From assembly GCA_022844575.1 (NCBI GenBank), contig JALHLL010000032.1, positions 1 through 20,250 of the forward strand: 20,250 nt of DNA. Direction: 5' to 3'. This stretch comes from a bacterium. GTDB lineage: Bacteria > Bacteroidota > Ignavibacteria > Kapaibacteriales > UBA961. Positions 8,637 to 16,516 of this stretch are shown here, piece after piece (the first letter of the stretch is position 1; each line of letters begins with the position of its first letter). Both the position numbers and the translations under genes were made by a program. Below the pieces are notes generated by a model that saw only the letters and a list, made by a program, of their open reading frames with translations, was not told the origin of the DNA and did no database searches.

Positions 8637-8660
8637 TTCGTTCTGCGTCACCTTTATACT
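8631..8660 (+). promoter_or_regulatory. Candidate sigma70-like promoter of the receptor operon
   Basis: ATGACA (8631-8636; five of six to TTGACA) is separated by 18 bp from TATACT (8655-8660; five of six to TATAAT). The predicted start of transcription would be about 27 bp upstream of the ATG at 8694. This would be atypical if the organism uses only the Bacteroidetes TAnnTTTG promoter. Confidence 0.4.
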
Positions 8661-8693
8661 GTAACAATGTACTATAGAAAAATTTAGGGTTTT

Positions 8694-10994
8694 ATGGCGT
8701 TAAAAATTACTTGTGCGCTCGTGTGCTTTATTTCGCTCTCTACTGCTCAATGGAGTTATGCAAAAGAATCACTCGCACCTGCCGATGGCGAGACAGCTAT
8801 TTTGAGCGGTTATGTTAAAGATGCAAAGTCGAAAGAGACTCTTATCGGAGCAGCTGTAACGATAAAGGGTAAAAAAATTGGTGCCTATACGAACAAAAAC
8901 GGTTTCTTCACCCTTAAAAATATTCCGGTAGGAAAACAAACGGTGATTGTTTCCTATGTAGGATTTAGAAAATTGGAAAAGGAGATGGAATTTGATAAAG
9001 GTGAGTCGAAGCATGTAAATCTGGAGATGAAGGTTTTGGAGGGCACAACGGAAGAAGTTGTTGTCGAAGCAGATAGAGCTGCCGAATTGAGAGAGATTTC
9101 GGTTAGTAAAGTTAATATTCCAGTCCAGCAATTACAACAATTACGTGTAGGCGGTGAAGCCGATATATTTCGTGCATTGCAATTCTTGCCGGGTGTTTTA
9201 ACCTCATCGCAAATATCAAGCGGTTTATATATACGGGGTGGCTCGCCTGATCAGAATTTGGTTTTATTAGATGGTTCCACTGTGTATAATCCTTCCCATC
9301 TTTTCGGTTTTATTTCGGCTTTTAACCCCGATGCAATTAAGGATGTGGAACTTATTAAAGGGGGTTATCCGGCAGAATATGGCGGAAGACTTTCTGCCGT
9401 ATTGAATCTTACGCAAAAGGACGGTAATCGTGAGGAAATTGAAGGTGTCGCATCCATAGGAATTATTTCTTCACGCGGTTCACTGCAAGGACCTCTACCA
9501 TGGGATGGTGGCTCATTTTTCCTTGGGGCACGTCGAACATATCTCGATTTAATAACATCGGCTTTGCCGGAAGATCCCCAAAACCCTATTCCCGATTTTA
9601 ATTTTTACGATTTGAATGCTAAAGTATCTCAAGATTTGGGTCCTGATGACCGCTTGTTCTTATCAGGGTTTTATAGTGCGGATAATTTGGGCTTAAGCGG
9701 TGCGGGTATAGAATTTAATTTGGGAATTTCAAATAGAGCGGGTTCATTGCGTTGGACGCATATTTTTAGCGATGACCTTTTTTCAACGTTTAATATCAGC
9801 GGCAGCCGTTACGGAAATAATTTCGGTGGAAATAATTCCGGTTTTACCTTCGAGGTAAAAAACAGTATTGTTGACTATACGGCAAAGTATGATTTAGAAT
9901 GGCTTGCTACAAATGAATTGACAATTAAAGGCGGCATCGAACAAACATGGTACAATTTCTCATATTATCAACAATTCGGTGCGGAAGATTCAATACCTCA
10001 GCAAGGATCGAATTCCTCCGGTTCAGTTAATTTCAGTGTTCCTGATTTTGTTACGTCGGTATTTGCACAAGCGAATTATCGTATCACCGATGACTTATCG
10101 TTTCAAGCTGGATTACGTTTTAATTATTGGGATTCCTCGTCGGTAAAAGCGTTCGACCCACGTTTGGCAGTTCGTTATCAGCTACATGAAAATGTAGCAG
10201 TAAAAGGTTCCGTTGGTATTTTCCACCAATATTTACGTCTGGCATCGCAGCCCGATTTTACATTCTTTGATACATGGCTTCCTACAGACAGATCGGTACC
10301 CGCAAGCAGAGCCGACCATTACATTTTAAGTGTTGAGACACAACCTTTTGAGGGCTATCAATTAAATTTTGATACGTATTACAAAAGACTTTACAATTTA
10401 AGCGAGTTAAACCAGACGGCTACATCCGCGAATAGAGTGGCTGATGTATTTTTTAATGGTGACGGTTGGTCTTATGGTTTTGAATTATTTTTACAGAAAA
10501 AAGTCGGTGATTTTACAGGTTGGGCAGGATATGCTTTCGGTTTTGTAGAAGGAAAATTCGATAGTGTAAATCAGGGACGTATTTTCCGTCCGAAATTCGA
10601 TCGTCGCCATGATTTTAAAGTCGTCGGCTTATATAAATTAAATGAGCATTGGGAATTCGGTGCAACATTTACGTTCCAGAGCGGGCAATCTTACACGGCC
10701 GCAACATCGCGCATAGGTAGCTTTCAACCCGGCGATAATATACCTTCGCCCTATGTAGTTCCGGGAGATAGATACGGATTACGTTTGCCGAATACACATC
10801 AATTGAATTTTAATGTCAATTATTTAACAACATTATTCGGTTTGCCTGCACGTTTAATGATTGATATTTATAATGTCTATTCACGACGTGATATTTGGTT
10901 CCGTTTTTACAGAACAAATACGGATGTTACAACAGTGGAAGATATTCGATTATTGCCTATTATTCCTACCATTGCTCTTGAAGTAAAATTTTAA
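8694..10994 (+). CDS. TonB-dependent receptor with carboxypeptidase-like regulatory domain
   Basis: A 766-residue outer-membrane receptor. Residues 1-23 are a signal peptide ending in SYA. Residues 36-113 form a CarboxypepD_reg-like Ig fold (ILSGYVKDAKSKETLIGAAV... NGFFTLKNIPVG). Residues ~137-245 form the plug, with 'ADIFRALQFLPGV', 'LYIRGGSPDQNLVLLDG' and 'IKGGYPAEYGGRLSAV'. The rest alternates beta-strand and loop patterns of a barrel and ends in Phe (ALEVKF), as outer-membrane proteins usually do. It is shorter than most SusC proteins. The family moves a substrate across the outer membrane using TonB/ExbBD energy. Two DUF4249 lipoproteins follow at once, and that pairing is common in Bacteroidetes. 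The substrate is unknown. Start is ATG with only a weak purine stretch (TAGGG) upstream. Confidence 0.95.
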   Translation: MALKITCALVCFISLSTAQWSYAKESLAPADGETAILSGYVKDAKSKETLIGAAVTIKGKKIGAYTNKNGFFTLKNIPVGKQTVIVSYVGFRKLEKEMEFDKGESKHVNLEMKVLEGTTEEVVVEADRAAELREISVSKVNIPVQQLQQLRVGGEADIFRALQFLPGVLTSSQISSGLYIRGGSPDQNLVLLDGSTVYNPSHLFGFISAFNPDAIKDVELIKGGYPAEYGGRLSAVLNLTQKDGNREEIEGVASIGIISSRGSLQGPLPWDGGSFFLGARRTYLDLITSALPEDPQNPIPDFNFYDLNAKVSQDLGPDDRLFLSGFYSADNLGLSGAGIEFNLGISNRAGSLRWTHIFSDDLFSTFNISGSRYGNNFGGNNSGFTFEVKNSIVDYTAKYDLEWLATNELTIKGGIEQTWYNFSYYQQFGAEDSIPQQGSNSSGSVNFSVPDFVTSVFAQANYRITDDLSFQAGLRFNYWDSSSVKAFDPRLAVRYQLHENVAVKGSVGIFHQYLRLASQPDFTFFDTWLPTDRSVPASRADHYILSVETQPFEGYQLNFDTYYKRLYNLSELNQTATSANRVADVFFNGDGWSYGFELFLQKKVGDFTGWAGYAFGFVEGKFDSVNQGRIFRPKFDRRHDFKVVGLYKLNEHWEFGATFTFQSGQSYTAATSRIGSFQPGDNIPSPYVVPGDRYGLRLPNTHQLNFNVNYLTTLFGLPARLMIDIYNVYSRRDIWFRFYRTNTDVTTVEDIRLLPIIPTIALEVKF

Positions 10995-11011
10995 TAGAAG
11001 GAAAAAAGGTA

Positions 11012-11929
11012 ATGAAAAATACTATACAAAATAAAAAGATAAAAATGTTCCCTTTGAAACTGATTGCGTACTGTTTACCTTTATTGTTATTGATAAACGG
11101 TTGTGAGGATCCTATTCCGACGGACGATTATATAGCCAGACCTTTTGTCCAGGGGTTTTTAATTGTTGATGAACCGATAGAAAAAGTGCTTCTTTCTTAT
11201 TCGCAGCCAATAAACAAGGTATTTAGTCATAATAATGCTGTTATAAAAGATGCAGATATTATTGTATATACAAAACAAGATACGATGTCTTTGGTCTTCA
11301 GAAATTCGGAAATCGGTGGCGAATATTATAATCCTGATACATCGGTAAAAGTTAAACCGATGACACAATATTTTATAAGGGTTCGATTAAAAGACGGAAC
11401 GGAACTTACGGCTTCTACCACAACACCCGATAGAATTCGATATACAAAACCACCGAAATCGGTATTGCAATTTCCTGCCGATACGAATAATCTTAATGTT
11501 GTGGATACCTCATTGAATCTTAAATGGACTCCTGAAAAAAATACAAAGGAATATCTGATTAGAGTTACATGTTTGGATACTCTGGAGTACGGCAAATATT
11601 TAAATCCGGCGACGAATGAAAGTAATTATCGTCGCACACGTTTATTCGATAGTGAATTCGATCCGCGTAATGATAATCCTACGGAATATGGTTTTATTAC
11701 CACAACTACAGTACCAACAGTTTGGAATGCTTTTAAGTGGTTTGGGCCTCACGAAGTTGTTGTTTACGCTGCCGACAGAAACTTTGCCGAATGGTTCAAA
11801 ATGTCATTTACGGGCAATAGTTTAGATTTTTTGAAGTCTAATATAAAAGGAAACGGTATCGGAGTTTTCGGCTCTGCATCGCAGGCATTTGCCACAACGT
11901 TGTTATTAAAATATCCGAAAAGTAAATAA
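11012..11929 (+). CDS. DUF4249-type outer-membrane lipoprotein, copy 1
   Basis: A 305-residue lipoprotein. The signal peptide (KLIAYCLPLLLLINGC) ends in a good lipobox, and Cys31 starts 'CEDPIPTD'. The rest is beta-rich and matches the DUF4249 pattern: 'VQGFLIVDEPIEKVLLS', 'Y-x-P-DTS', 'YFIRVRLKDGTELTASTTTP', 'CLDTLEYGKYL' and a C-terminal 'WFKMSFTGNS'. AAGG stretches just upstream of the ATG support the start. It begins 17 bp after the receptor stop. DUF4249 proteins sit beside TonB receptors and may act as surface partners or lids like SusD; this is inference. The adjacent second copy shares the motifs in the same order, so the pair arose by duplication. Confidence 0.87.
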   Translation: MKNTIQNKKIKMFPLKLIAYCLPLLLLINGCEDPIPTDDYIARPFVQGFLIVDEPIEKVLLSYSQPINKVFSHNNAVIKDADIIVYTKQDTMSLVFRNSEIGGEYYNPDTSVKVKPMTQYFIRVRLKDGTELTASTTTPDRIRYTKPPKSVLQFPADTNNLNVVDTSLNLKWTPEKNTKEYLIRVTCLDTLEYGKYLNPATNESNYRRTRLFDSEFDPRNDNPTEYGFITTTTVPTVWNAFKWFGPHEVVVYAADRNFAEWFKMSFTGNSLDFLKSNIKGNGIGVFGSASQAFATTLLLKYPKSK

Positions 11930-11963
11930 GGAATTGTTTCCCTGAGACTTTACCACTGTAAAC

Positions 11964-12851
11964 ATGAATGTAAAAGCATATATAGGGATACTGATAGCAG
12001 TTATGGGCACTGCTTTTCTGAATAGCTGCGAAGACCCAATCCCTACTGATTTGTATATAGAGCAAACACTTATAGAAGCGTTGTTAATTGTCGATCAGCC
12101 GATTGAAGGCATTTTGATTACACGATCATCGCCTATAGCAGATACATTCAATTTTGAAAAAAACTTTATTAGCGATGCCGAAGTAATAATTTTTTCGGAG
12201 CAAGATACTTTCGCTATACAGTATAGAAAGGGCTTATACTCAAGCGAGTACTATTGCCCCGACACGTCAAAAAGAATAAAATCAGGTACTCGCTATAATT
12301 TACGTATTCAATTAAAGGACGGCAGGCTATTTACATCTGCCATGACTACGCCTTTACCCTTTAAGTGGACAAAAACTTTGCCGCCGGAAATGCAGTTTCC
12401 TAAGGATACGAATAATTTACAGAGGCCGGATTTTTCGATCTTTACAACGTGGGAAGCACCGCCGAATCAAACGGAATATGTTTTGCGCTTACGTTGTTTG
12501 GATACGCTTGAGTATGGTAAGTATCTTACTCCGACAACAAGAGAAAAAAACAGACGTGTCTTTCGTTTTTTCGAGAATACGAACAGTGCACGATACAAAA
12601 ACACTTCTCAATATATATTTCTTGGAAACTCAACCATAACGCCCGTTGCATGGCTTGCATTTAAGTGGTATGGACAACAGGAGGTAAGTGTACTTGCACC
12701 TGAAAGTAATTATATGCGTTGGTTTAAGCAACGTTTCGGCGGAAATTCTTTTAATCCCCGACTTACCAATATAGAGGGGGGAGCCATTGGTGCTTTTGGG
12801 GCTGCTTCCATAATTTCGCAGGAAACATTTGTTATTAAAAATCAGAAGTAA
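11964..12851 (+). CDS. DUF4249-type outer-membrane lipoprotein, copy 2
   Basis: A 295-residue paralogue of the preceding gene. The signal peptide ends in 'FLNSC', and the mature protein opens with the same 'CEDPIPTD'. Shared blocks include 'LLIVDQPIEG', 'DTFAIQYRKG', 'CPDTSKRIKSGTRYNLRIQLKDG', 'MQFPKDTNNL', 'CLDTLEYGKYL', 'AFKWYGQQEVSVLAPESN', 'WFKQRFGGNSF' and 'IGAFGAAS'. Many positions differ, so duplication is not recent or the copies have diverged in ligand specificity. It starts 34 bp after copy 1, without a clear Shine-Dalgarno. It is the last receptor-related gene; radC starts five bases later. Confidence 0.87.
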   Translation: MNVKAYIGILIAVMGTAFLNSCEDPIPTDLYIEQTLIEALLIVDQPIEGILITRSSPIADTFNFEKNFISDAEVIIFSEQDTFAIQYRKGLYSSEYYCPDTSKRIKSGTRYNLRIQLKDGRLFTSAMTTPLPFKWTKTLPPEMQFPKDTNNLQRPDFSIFTTWEAPPNQTEYVLRLRCLDTLEYGKYLTPTTREKNRRVFRFFENTNSARYKNTSQYIFLGNSTITPVAWLAFKWYGQQEVSVLAPESNYMRWFKQRFGGNSFNPRLTNIEGGAIGAFGAASIISQETFVIKNQK

Positions 12852-12856
12852 GCAGA

Positions 12857-13573
12857 ATGGGCGATCCCTTACCATCCGATTCGCCAAAACAGGACTATAT
12901 TGCCATAAAACATTGGCGTGAGGATGAACAGCCTCGTGAACGATTATTGAAGTATGGAAGCGGTTCGCTAAAGGACAGTGAATTGTTAGCAATTTTGATA
13001 GGGACGGGTACTAAAGGAATCTCTGCAGTTGATCTTGCAAATGAACTACTGAATCGTTATGGTGGTATTTCTGAAACCGCCTCGCGAGATGTAACGGAAT
13101 TAGCCATGCAAAAAGGTATGGGAAAAGTAAAAGCAATTACCCTTGCGGCTGCTTTTGAACTTGTTCGCAGAATACAATCGGCACCATTCTCCACAAAGTT
13201 TCAGATGCGTTCGCCGGAAGATATTGCCCGATACTTTATACCGAGAATGAGGGGTATTCGTAAAGAGGAATTTCATGTTGTTTTACTCTCCAGTGCAAAT
13301 AAGATAATTAAGTCCGAACGTATAAGCGAGGGGTCGCTCTCTGCAAGTATTGTTCATCCGCGTGAGGTGTTTCGCCCTGCGATTATAGAAAGTGCCGCTT
13401 CTATAGTACTGTTGCACAATCATCCTTCCGGTAATACCGAACCCTCCAATGAAGATATAGCGATAACACGCCAACTTATGGAAGCAGGTAAAATTTTTGA
13501 CATCAAAGTTCTTGACCATTTGATAATTGCAGGTGAAACTTTTACGAGTCTTCTTGAACGCGGGCTTATGTAA
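12857..13573 (+). CDS. radC: RadC family JAB1/MPN-domain protein
   Basis: A 238-residue protein with the usual RadC layout and length. The N-terminal 'IKHWREDEQPRERLLKYG' and a helix-hairpin-helix region (about 45-105, with 'KGMGKVKAITLAAAFEL') come first. The C-terminal JAMM domain has 'EEFHVVLL' (Glu 137/138), 'LLHNHPSG' (H187, H189) and D200 in the 'HxH...D' pattern, so the metal-site residues are intact. Despite its name, RadC is not firmly linked to DNA repair and its activity is unsettled. It follows copy 2 of DUF4249 with a five-base gap and is probably translated from the receptor operon mRNA. A functional connection to transport is not apparent. Confidence 0.95.
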   Translation: MGDPLPSDSPKQDYIAIKHWREDEQPRERLLKYGSGSLKDSELLAILIGTGTKGISAVDLANELLNRYGGISETASRDVTELAMQKGMGKVKAITLAAAFELVRRIQSAPFSTKFQMRSPEDIARYFIPRMRGIRKEEFHVVLLSSANKIIKSERISEGSLSASIVHPREVFRPAIIESAASIVLLHNHPSGNTEPSNEDIAITRQLMEAGKIFDIKVLDHLIIAGETFTSLLERGLM

Positions 13574-13678
13574 TCGTTTTTTTGTTATATCTTCCTGACC
13601 AAGTATAGCCATTCCTTTCTATTTTTGCACCCTTCGCGTGGAGTGTACCTATTCTATTCACAAAACTGTTTTTTTTTC

Positions 13679-13684
13679 GGAGGA
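13679..13684 (+). promoter_or_regulatory. Strong Shine-Dalgarno before the permease
   Basis: GGAGGA lies 3-4 bases before ATG at 13688 and decides that start over an upstream TTG at 13625, which has no such site. Confidence 0.7.
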
Positions 13685-13687
13685 TTC

Positions 13688-15202
13688 ATGTCAATAAAAC
13701 CCAAGTTCGTTAAGTCTATAGATGAACTGCATGAAGAGCATGGTTTGCATACGGATACGGAACATGGTCTGAAACGAACGCTCGGTGCACCAAGTTTGGT
13801 AGCTCTTGGAATTGGGGCAATTATCGGAGCGGGTTTGTTTTCAATTACAGGTACGGCTGCTGCGCATAATGCCGGACCAGCCGTTACCATCTCATTTGTT
13901 ATTGCAGCATTGGCTTGCGGTTTTGCTGGTTTATGTTATGCCGAGTTTGCTTCGATGATACCCGTAGCCGGAAGTGCATATACATATTCGTATGCCACGA
14001 TGGGTGAATTTATGGCTTGGATTATAGGTTGGGATTTGGTTTTGGAATATGCTTTGGGTGCTGCCACCGTTTCAATCAGTTGGTCTCGGTACTTGGTGAA
14101 ATTCCTCGGGTATTATGATTTGCATTTACCGCCTGAGCTGACAATGTCACCCTTCAGTTCGGTAACAATGGCTGACGGAGCGGTCGTTTCGGGGATAATG
14201 AATCTGCCTGCCGTGTTTATTATTATCATGATGTCTCTTTTGCTTATTAAAGGAACTAAAGAGTCGGCAACGGTAAATACTGTAATTGTAGCATTAAAAA
14301 TTGCGGTTGTTTTGATTTTTATCGGTCTTGGTTGGGGATATATCAATTCGGCTAATTATACGCCGTATATACCCGATAATACAGGTGACTTCGGAAGTTA
14401 TGGTTGGAGTGGTATAGTGAGAGCAGCCGGTATTATATTCTTTGCGTATATAGGGTTCGATGCCGTTTCGACTGCTGCACAAGAAGCAAAAAATCCTAAA
14501 AGGGACATGCCGATAGGTATCCTGGTATCTCTTGCGATTTGTACGGTACTTTATATATTATTTGCGCATGTCATGACCGGGGTTGCAAATTTTACGAGTT
14601 TTCAGGGAGTTGACGGAATTGCACCGGTAGCAGTCGCTATTGACCATATGGGTTCAGTGGGTGCAAACGGTGTTATTATTCCTGCTTATCCTTGGCTCAA
14701 TAAAGCAATCATTATTGCCATACTTGCAGGTTACTCATCGGTTATTATGGTAATGTTAATGGGGCAGACAAGGGTATTCTTCTCCATGTCGAAAGATGGC
14801 TTATTACCGAAGATGTTTTCAGACGTACATCCCAAATTCCAAACTCCTTGGAAATCGAACTTACTGTTTATGGGTTTTGTAAGTGCCTTTGCCGCTTTCG
14901 TTCCTTCAAGTATTGTGGGCGAATTGACAAGTATAGGTACTTTGTTGGCATTTGTTTTAGTTTGCTTAGGAGTAATTATTCTAAGAAAAGAACAACCTAA
15001 TTTACCGAGAGCATTCAAAACACCTTTTGTTCCTTTAATTCCGATACTCGGCATCATTTGTTGTTTGGCTATGATGGTCGCTTTACCTTTAGATACTTGG
15101 AAGCGTCTATTAATCTGGCTTGCCTTAGGTTTTGCTATTTACTTCGGTTATAGTATCAAACACAGCAAAATGCGTTTGAAAGAAAAGCAAAACGGAAAAT
15201 AA
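13688..15202 (+). CDS. APC-family amino acid permease (cationic amino acid transporter-like)
   Basis: A 504-residue inner-membrane transporter with about 12 to 14 membrane segments. The first segment contains 'GIGAIIGAGLF' (41-51), the unwound helix motif of the APC/CAT family, followed by 'GPAVTISFVIAALACGFAGLCYAEFASMIPVAGSAYTY', also typical of CAT-like carriers. 'FFAYIGFDAVSTAAQEAKNPKRDMPIGI' is the family segment 6 and loop. It probably imports amino acids, coupled to protons or sodium. Length is normal. It starts at ATG after a strong ribosome site. A hairpin follows 18 bp after its stop. The gap to radC is 114 bp, so it may have its own promoter. The exact substrate cannot be read from sequence. 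Confidence 0.93.
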   Translation: MSIKPKFVKSIDELHEEHGLHTDTEHGLKRTLGAPSLVALGIGAIIGAGLFSITGTAAAHNAGPAVTISFVIAALACGFAGLCYAEFASMIPVAGSAYTYSYATMGEFMAWIIGWDLVLEYALGAATVSISWSRYLVKFLGYYDLHLPPELTMSPFSSVTMADGAVVSGIMNLPAVFIIIMMSLLLIKGTKESATVNTVIVALKIAVVLIFIGLGWGYINSANYTPYIPDNTGDFGSYGWSGIVRAAGIIFFAYIGFDAVSTAAQEAKNPKRDMPIGILVSLAICTVLYILFAHVMTGVANFTSFQGVDGIAPVAVAIDHMGSVGANGVIIPAYPWLNKAIIIAILAGYSSVIMVMLMGQTRVFFSMSKDGLLPKMFSDVHPKFQTPWKSNLLFMGFVSAFAAFVPSSIVGELTSIGTLLAFVLVCLGVIILRKEQPNLPRAFKTPFVPLIPILGIICCLAMMVALPLDTWKRLLIWLALGFAIYFGYSIKHSKMRLKEKQNGK

Positions 15203-15220
15203 TAGAACCTAATATTCGAA

Positions 15221-15255
15221 AAAAGGCGATTCTTTATTATAAAGAATCGCCTTTT
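15221..15255. terminator. Strong hairpin between the permease and holB
   Basis: Perfect 16-bp arms (15221-15236 and 15240-15255) around a 3-base loop. The core is GGCGAT/ATCGCC. On the plus strand only four T follow; on the minus strand six T do, so it may work in both directions. It ends 23 bp before the holB ATG, which is unusually close for an intergenic terminator. Confidence 0.8.
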
Positions 15256-15278
15256 CATTCATTAAAGAACTCTCTTAT

Positions 15279-16427
15279 ATGTCTTGGTCATCCATTATCG
15301 GTCAACATCGCGTTAAAAATATATTGCGTAGGGCTATAACGGAAAATAAAGTAGCGCATGCTTATCTGTTTTGGGGGATGGAAGGTATCGGTAAGGATGC
15401 TTTGGCTTTAATCTTTGCCAAAACTCTTAATTGCGAACGCAGAAAAGCCGATGAAACAGAACCGTGTAATGTGTGTCGAAACTGTTTGCAAGCCGATAAA
15501 TTGGAACATCCCAATATCCGGCTTGTATTTTCATTACCAACAGGCAAATCCGCTGATACTCGTGATGATTCCCCTCTTGCAAAATTATCTGATGCTCAAA
15601 TAGAGGAAATACAAGAACAATTACGACTCAAATCGGAGAACCCTTACTATAACTTAGCAATCAATAATGCCAGACAAATACGCATTTCATCAATACGTGA
15701 TGTAAAGCGAGGCGTGTCCATGTCACAATCGCAGGCGGGTCATCGTTTTATTATTGTGTTTGAAGCAGATGAAATGACGACCGAGGCAGCAAATGCCTTT
15801 TTGAAAACGCTTGAAGAACCAAGCCAAAAAATTACCCTTATTCTTACAACTTCACGACGAGATGCCATACCGCAAACGATTCTCTCTCGATGTCAGCAAG
15901 TTTATTGTGATCCGCTTTCGGATGAAGAATTATCAAAGGCATTGTTTCGGCTTTCGGGTATGCCTGAGGATGAAGCACGCTTGATTGCAGCTTTTGCGCA
16001 GGGCAGCTATACACGAGCCATCGAGTTTTCGGATGAAGATATGAAACGCCTGCGTGAAGACGTAGTTGAGCTATTAAGGGCAGCTTTGCGTCGCACACGC
16101 TATAGAATGGGTATGATGCATATTATTGAACGGTTTATTGCCGAACATGATAAAAAGCAATTTGCATATATGCTGGGCTTATTACTTTTGTGGCTTCGAG
16201 ACGTATATGTGTATTCCTGCACAAATGATGTTTTGCCGGTTATCAATCGAGATCAGTCGGAGACAATAGCAAAATTCGCTGCCGCTTTTCCTAATGCCGA
16301 TTATGCAACGGTAATTCGGGCTTCGGAGGAAGCGATTGGTTTAGTACATAAAAATATACATCCGCCTCTTATCCTTATTCCATTGCTTTTAACATGTCGT
16401 CGCGTATTTTTGGGTGTTGAAGACTAA
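15279..16427 (+). CDS. holB: DNA polymerase III delta prime (clamp loader) subunit
   Basis: A 382-residue AAA+ clamp-loader subunit that helps load the sliding clamp during replication. The start 'WSSIIGQHRVKNILRRAI' is typical. The P-loop-like 'GMEGIGKD' (33-40) has K39 but Asp instead of Ser/Thr at 40. Zinc cysteines are C52, C63, C66 and C69. 'FEADEMTTEAANAFLKTLEEP' is the Walker B/LEEP region and 'ILSRCQQV' is the SRC sensor motif (203-205). The C-terminal part is the collar domain. A ricT/PSP1 gene follows, as in Firmicutes (holB-yaaT), which supports delta prime over tau/gamma. The start is ATG, 23 bp after a strong hairpin, so its promoter would have to overlap that hairpin or lie upstream of it. 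Confidence 0.9.
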   Translation: MSWSSIIGQHRVKNILRRAITENKVAHAYLFWGMEGIGKDALALIFAKTLNCERRKADETEPCNVCRNCLQADKLEHPNIRLVFSLPTGKSADTRDDSPLAKLSDAQIEEIQEQLRLKSENPYYNLAINNARQIRISSIRDVKRGVSMSQSQAGHRFIIVFEADEMTTEAANAFLKTLEEPSQKITLILTTSRRDAIPQTILSRCQQVYCDPLSDEELSKALFRLSGMPEDEARLIAAFAQGSYTRAIEFSDEDMKRLREDVVELLRAALRRTRYRMGMMHIIERFIAEHDKKQFAYMLGLLLLWLRDVYVYSCTNDVLPVINRDQSETIAKFAAAFPNADYATVIRASEEAIGLVHKNIHPPLILIPLLLTCRRVFLGVED

Positions 16428-16477
16428 TGATATCAGATATACATAGGGGAATATCAATACGAATTCGCAGAAAATAG
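16427..16477 (+). CDS. Possible 16-residue leader ORF (MISDIHRGISIRIRRK)
   Basis: Its ATG overlaps the holB stop as TAATG, a classical arrangement for translational reinitiation, and its TAG overlaps the 5' arm of a hairpin just before ricT. Four of the last ten residues are Arg (codons AGG, CGA, CGC, AGA). Sixteen codons can arise by chance and no ribosome site beyond the coupling is seen, so confidence is low. Confidence 0.22.
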   Translation: MISDIHRGISIRIRRK

Positions 16478-16496
16478 GCAGAAGAGTGTACTGCCT
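16476..16496 (+). terminator. Small GC-rich hairpin upstream of ricT (possible attenuator)
   Basis: AGGCAG (16476-16481) pairs with CTGCCT (16491-16496) around a 9-base loop, followed by only three further T. It ends 20 bp before the ricT ATG. It may be a weak terminator or attenuator, or only chance folding. Confidence 0.35.
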
Positions 16497-16516
16497 TTTG
16501 AATTTCACAAATAACA

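Larger units (their letters stand above)
8386..8693 (+). promoter_or_regulatory. 308-bp upstream region of the receptor operon with dyads and GGAAAC repeats
   Basis: No gene is evident here. GGAAAC-type words occur at 8449-8454, 8459-8463 (GAAAC), 8505-8510 and 8517-8522. An imperfect hairpin AAACTG/CAGTTT lies at 8451-8474. Two perfect inverted repeats follow (8563-8585 and 8610-8636), then a sigma70-like promoter (8631-8660). The density of symmetric elements suggests regulated transcription of the receptor operon. No regulator gene is adjacent. Confidence 0.4.

Noticed and set aside
13574..13687. Promoter TTGCAC-N19-TATTCT before the permease
   Set aside because: Spacing is long and the boxes are weak, so a promoter could not be supported.
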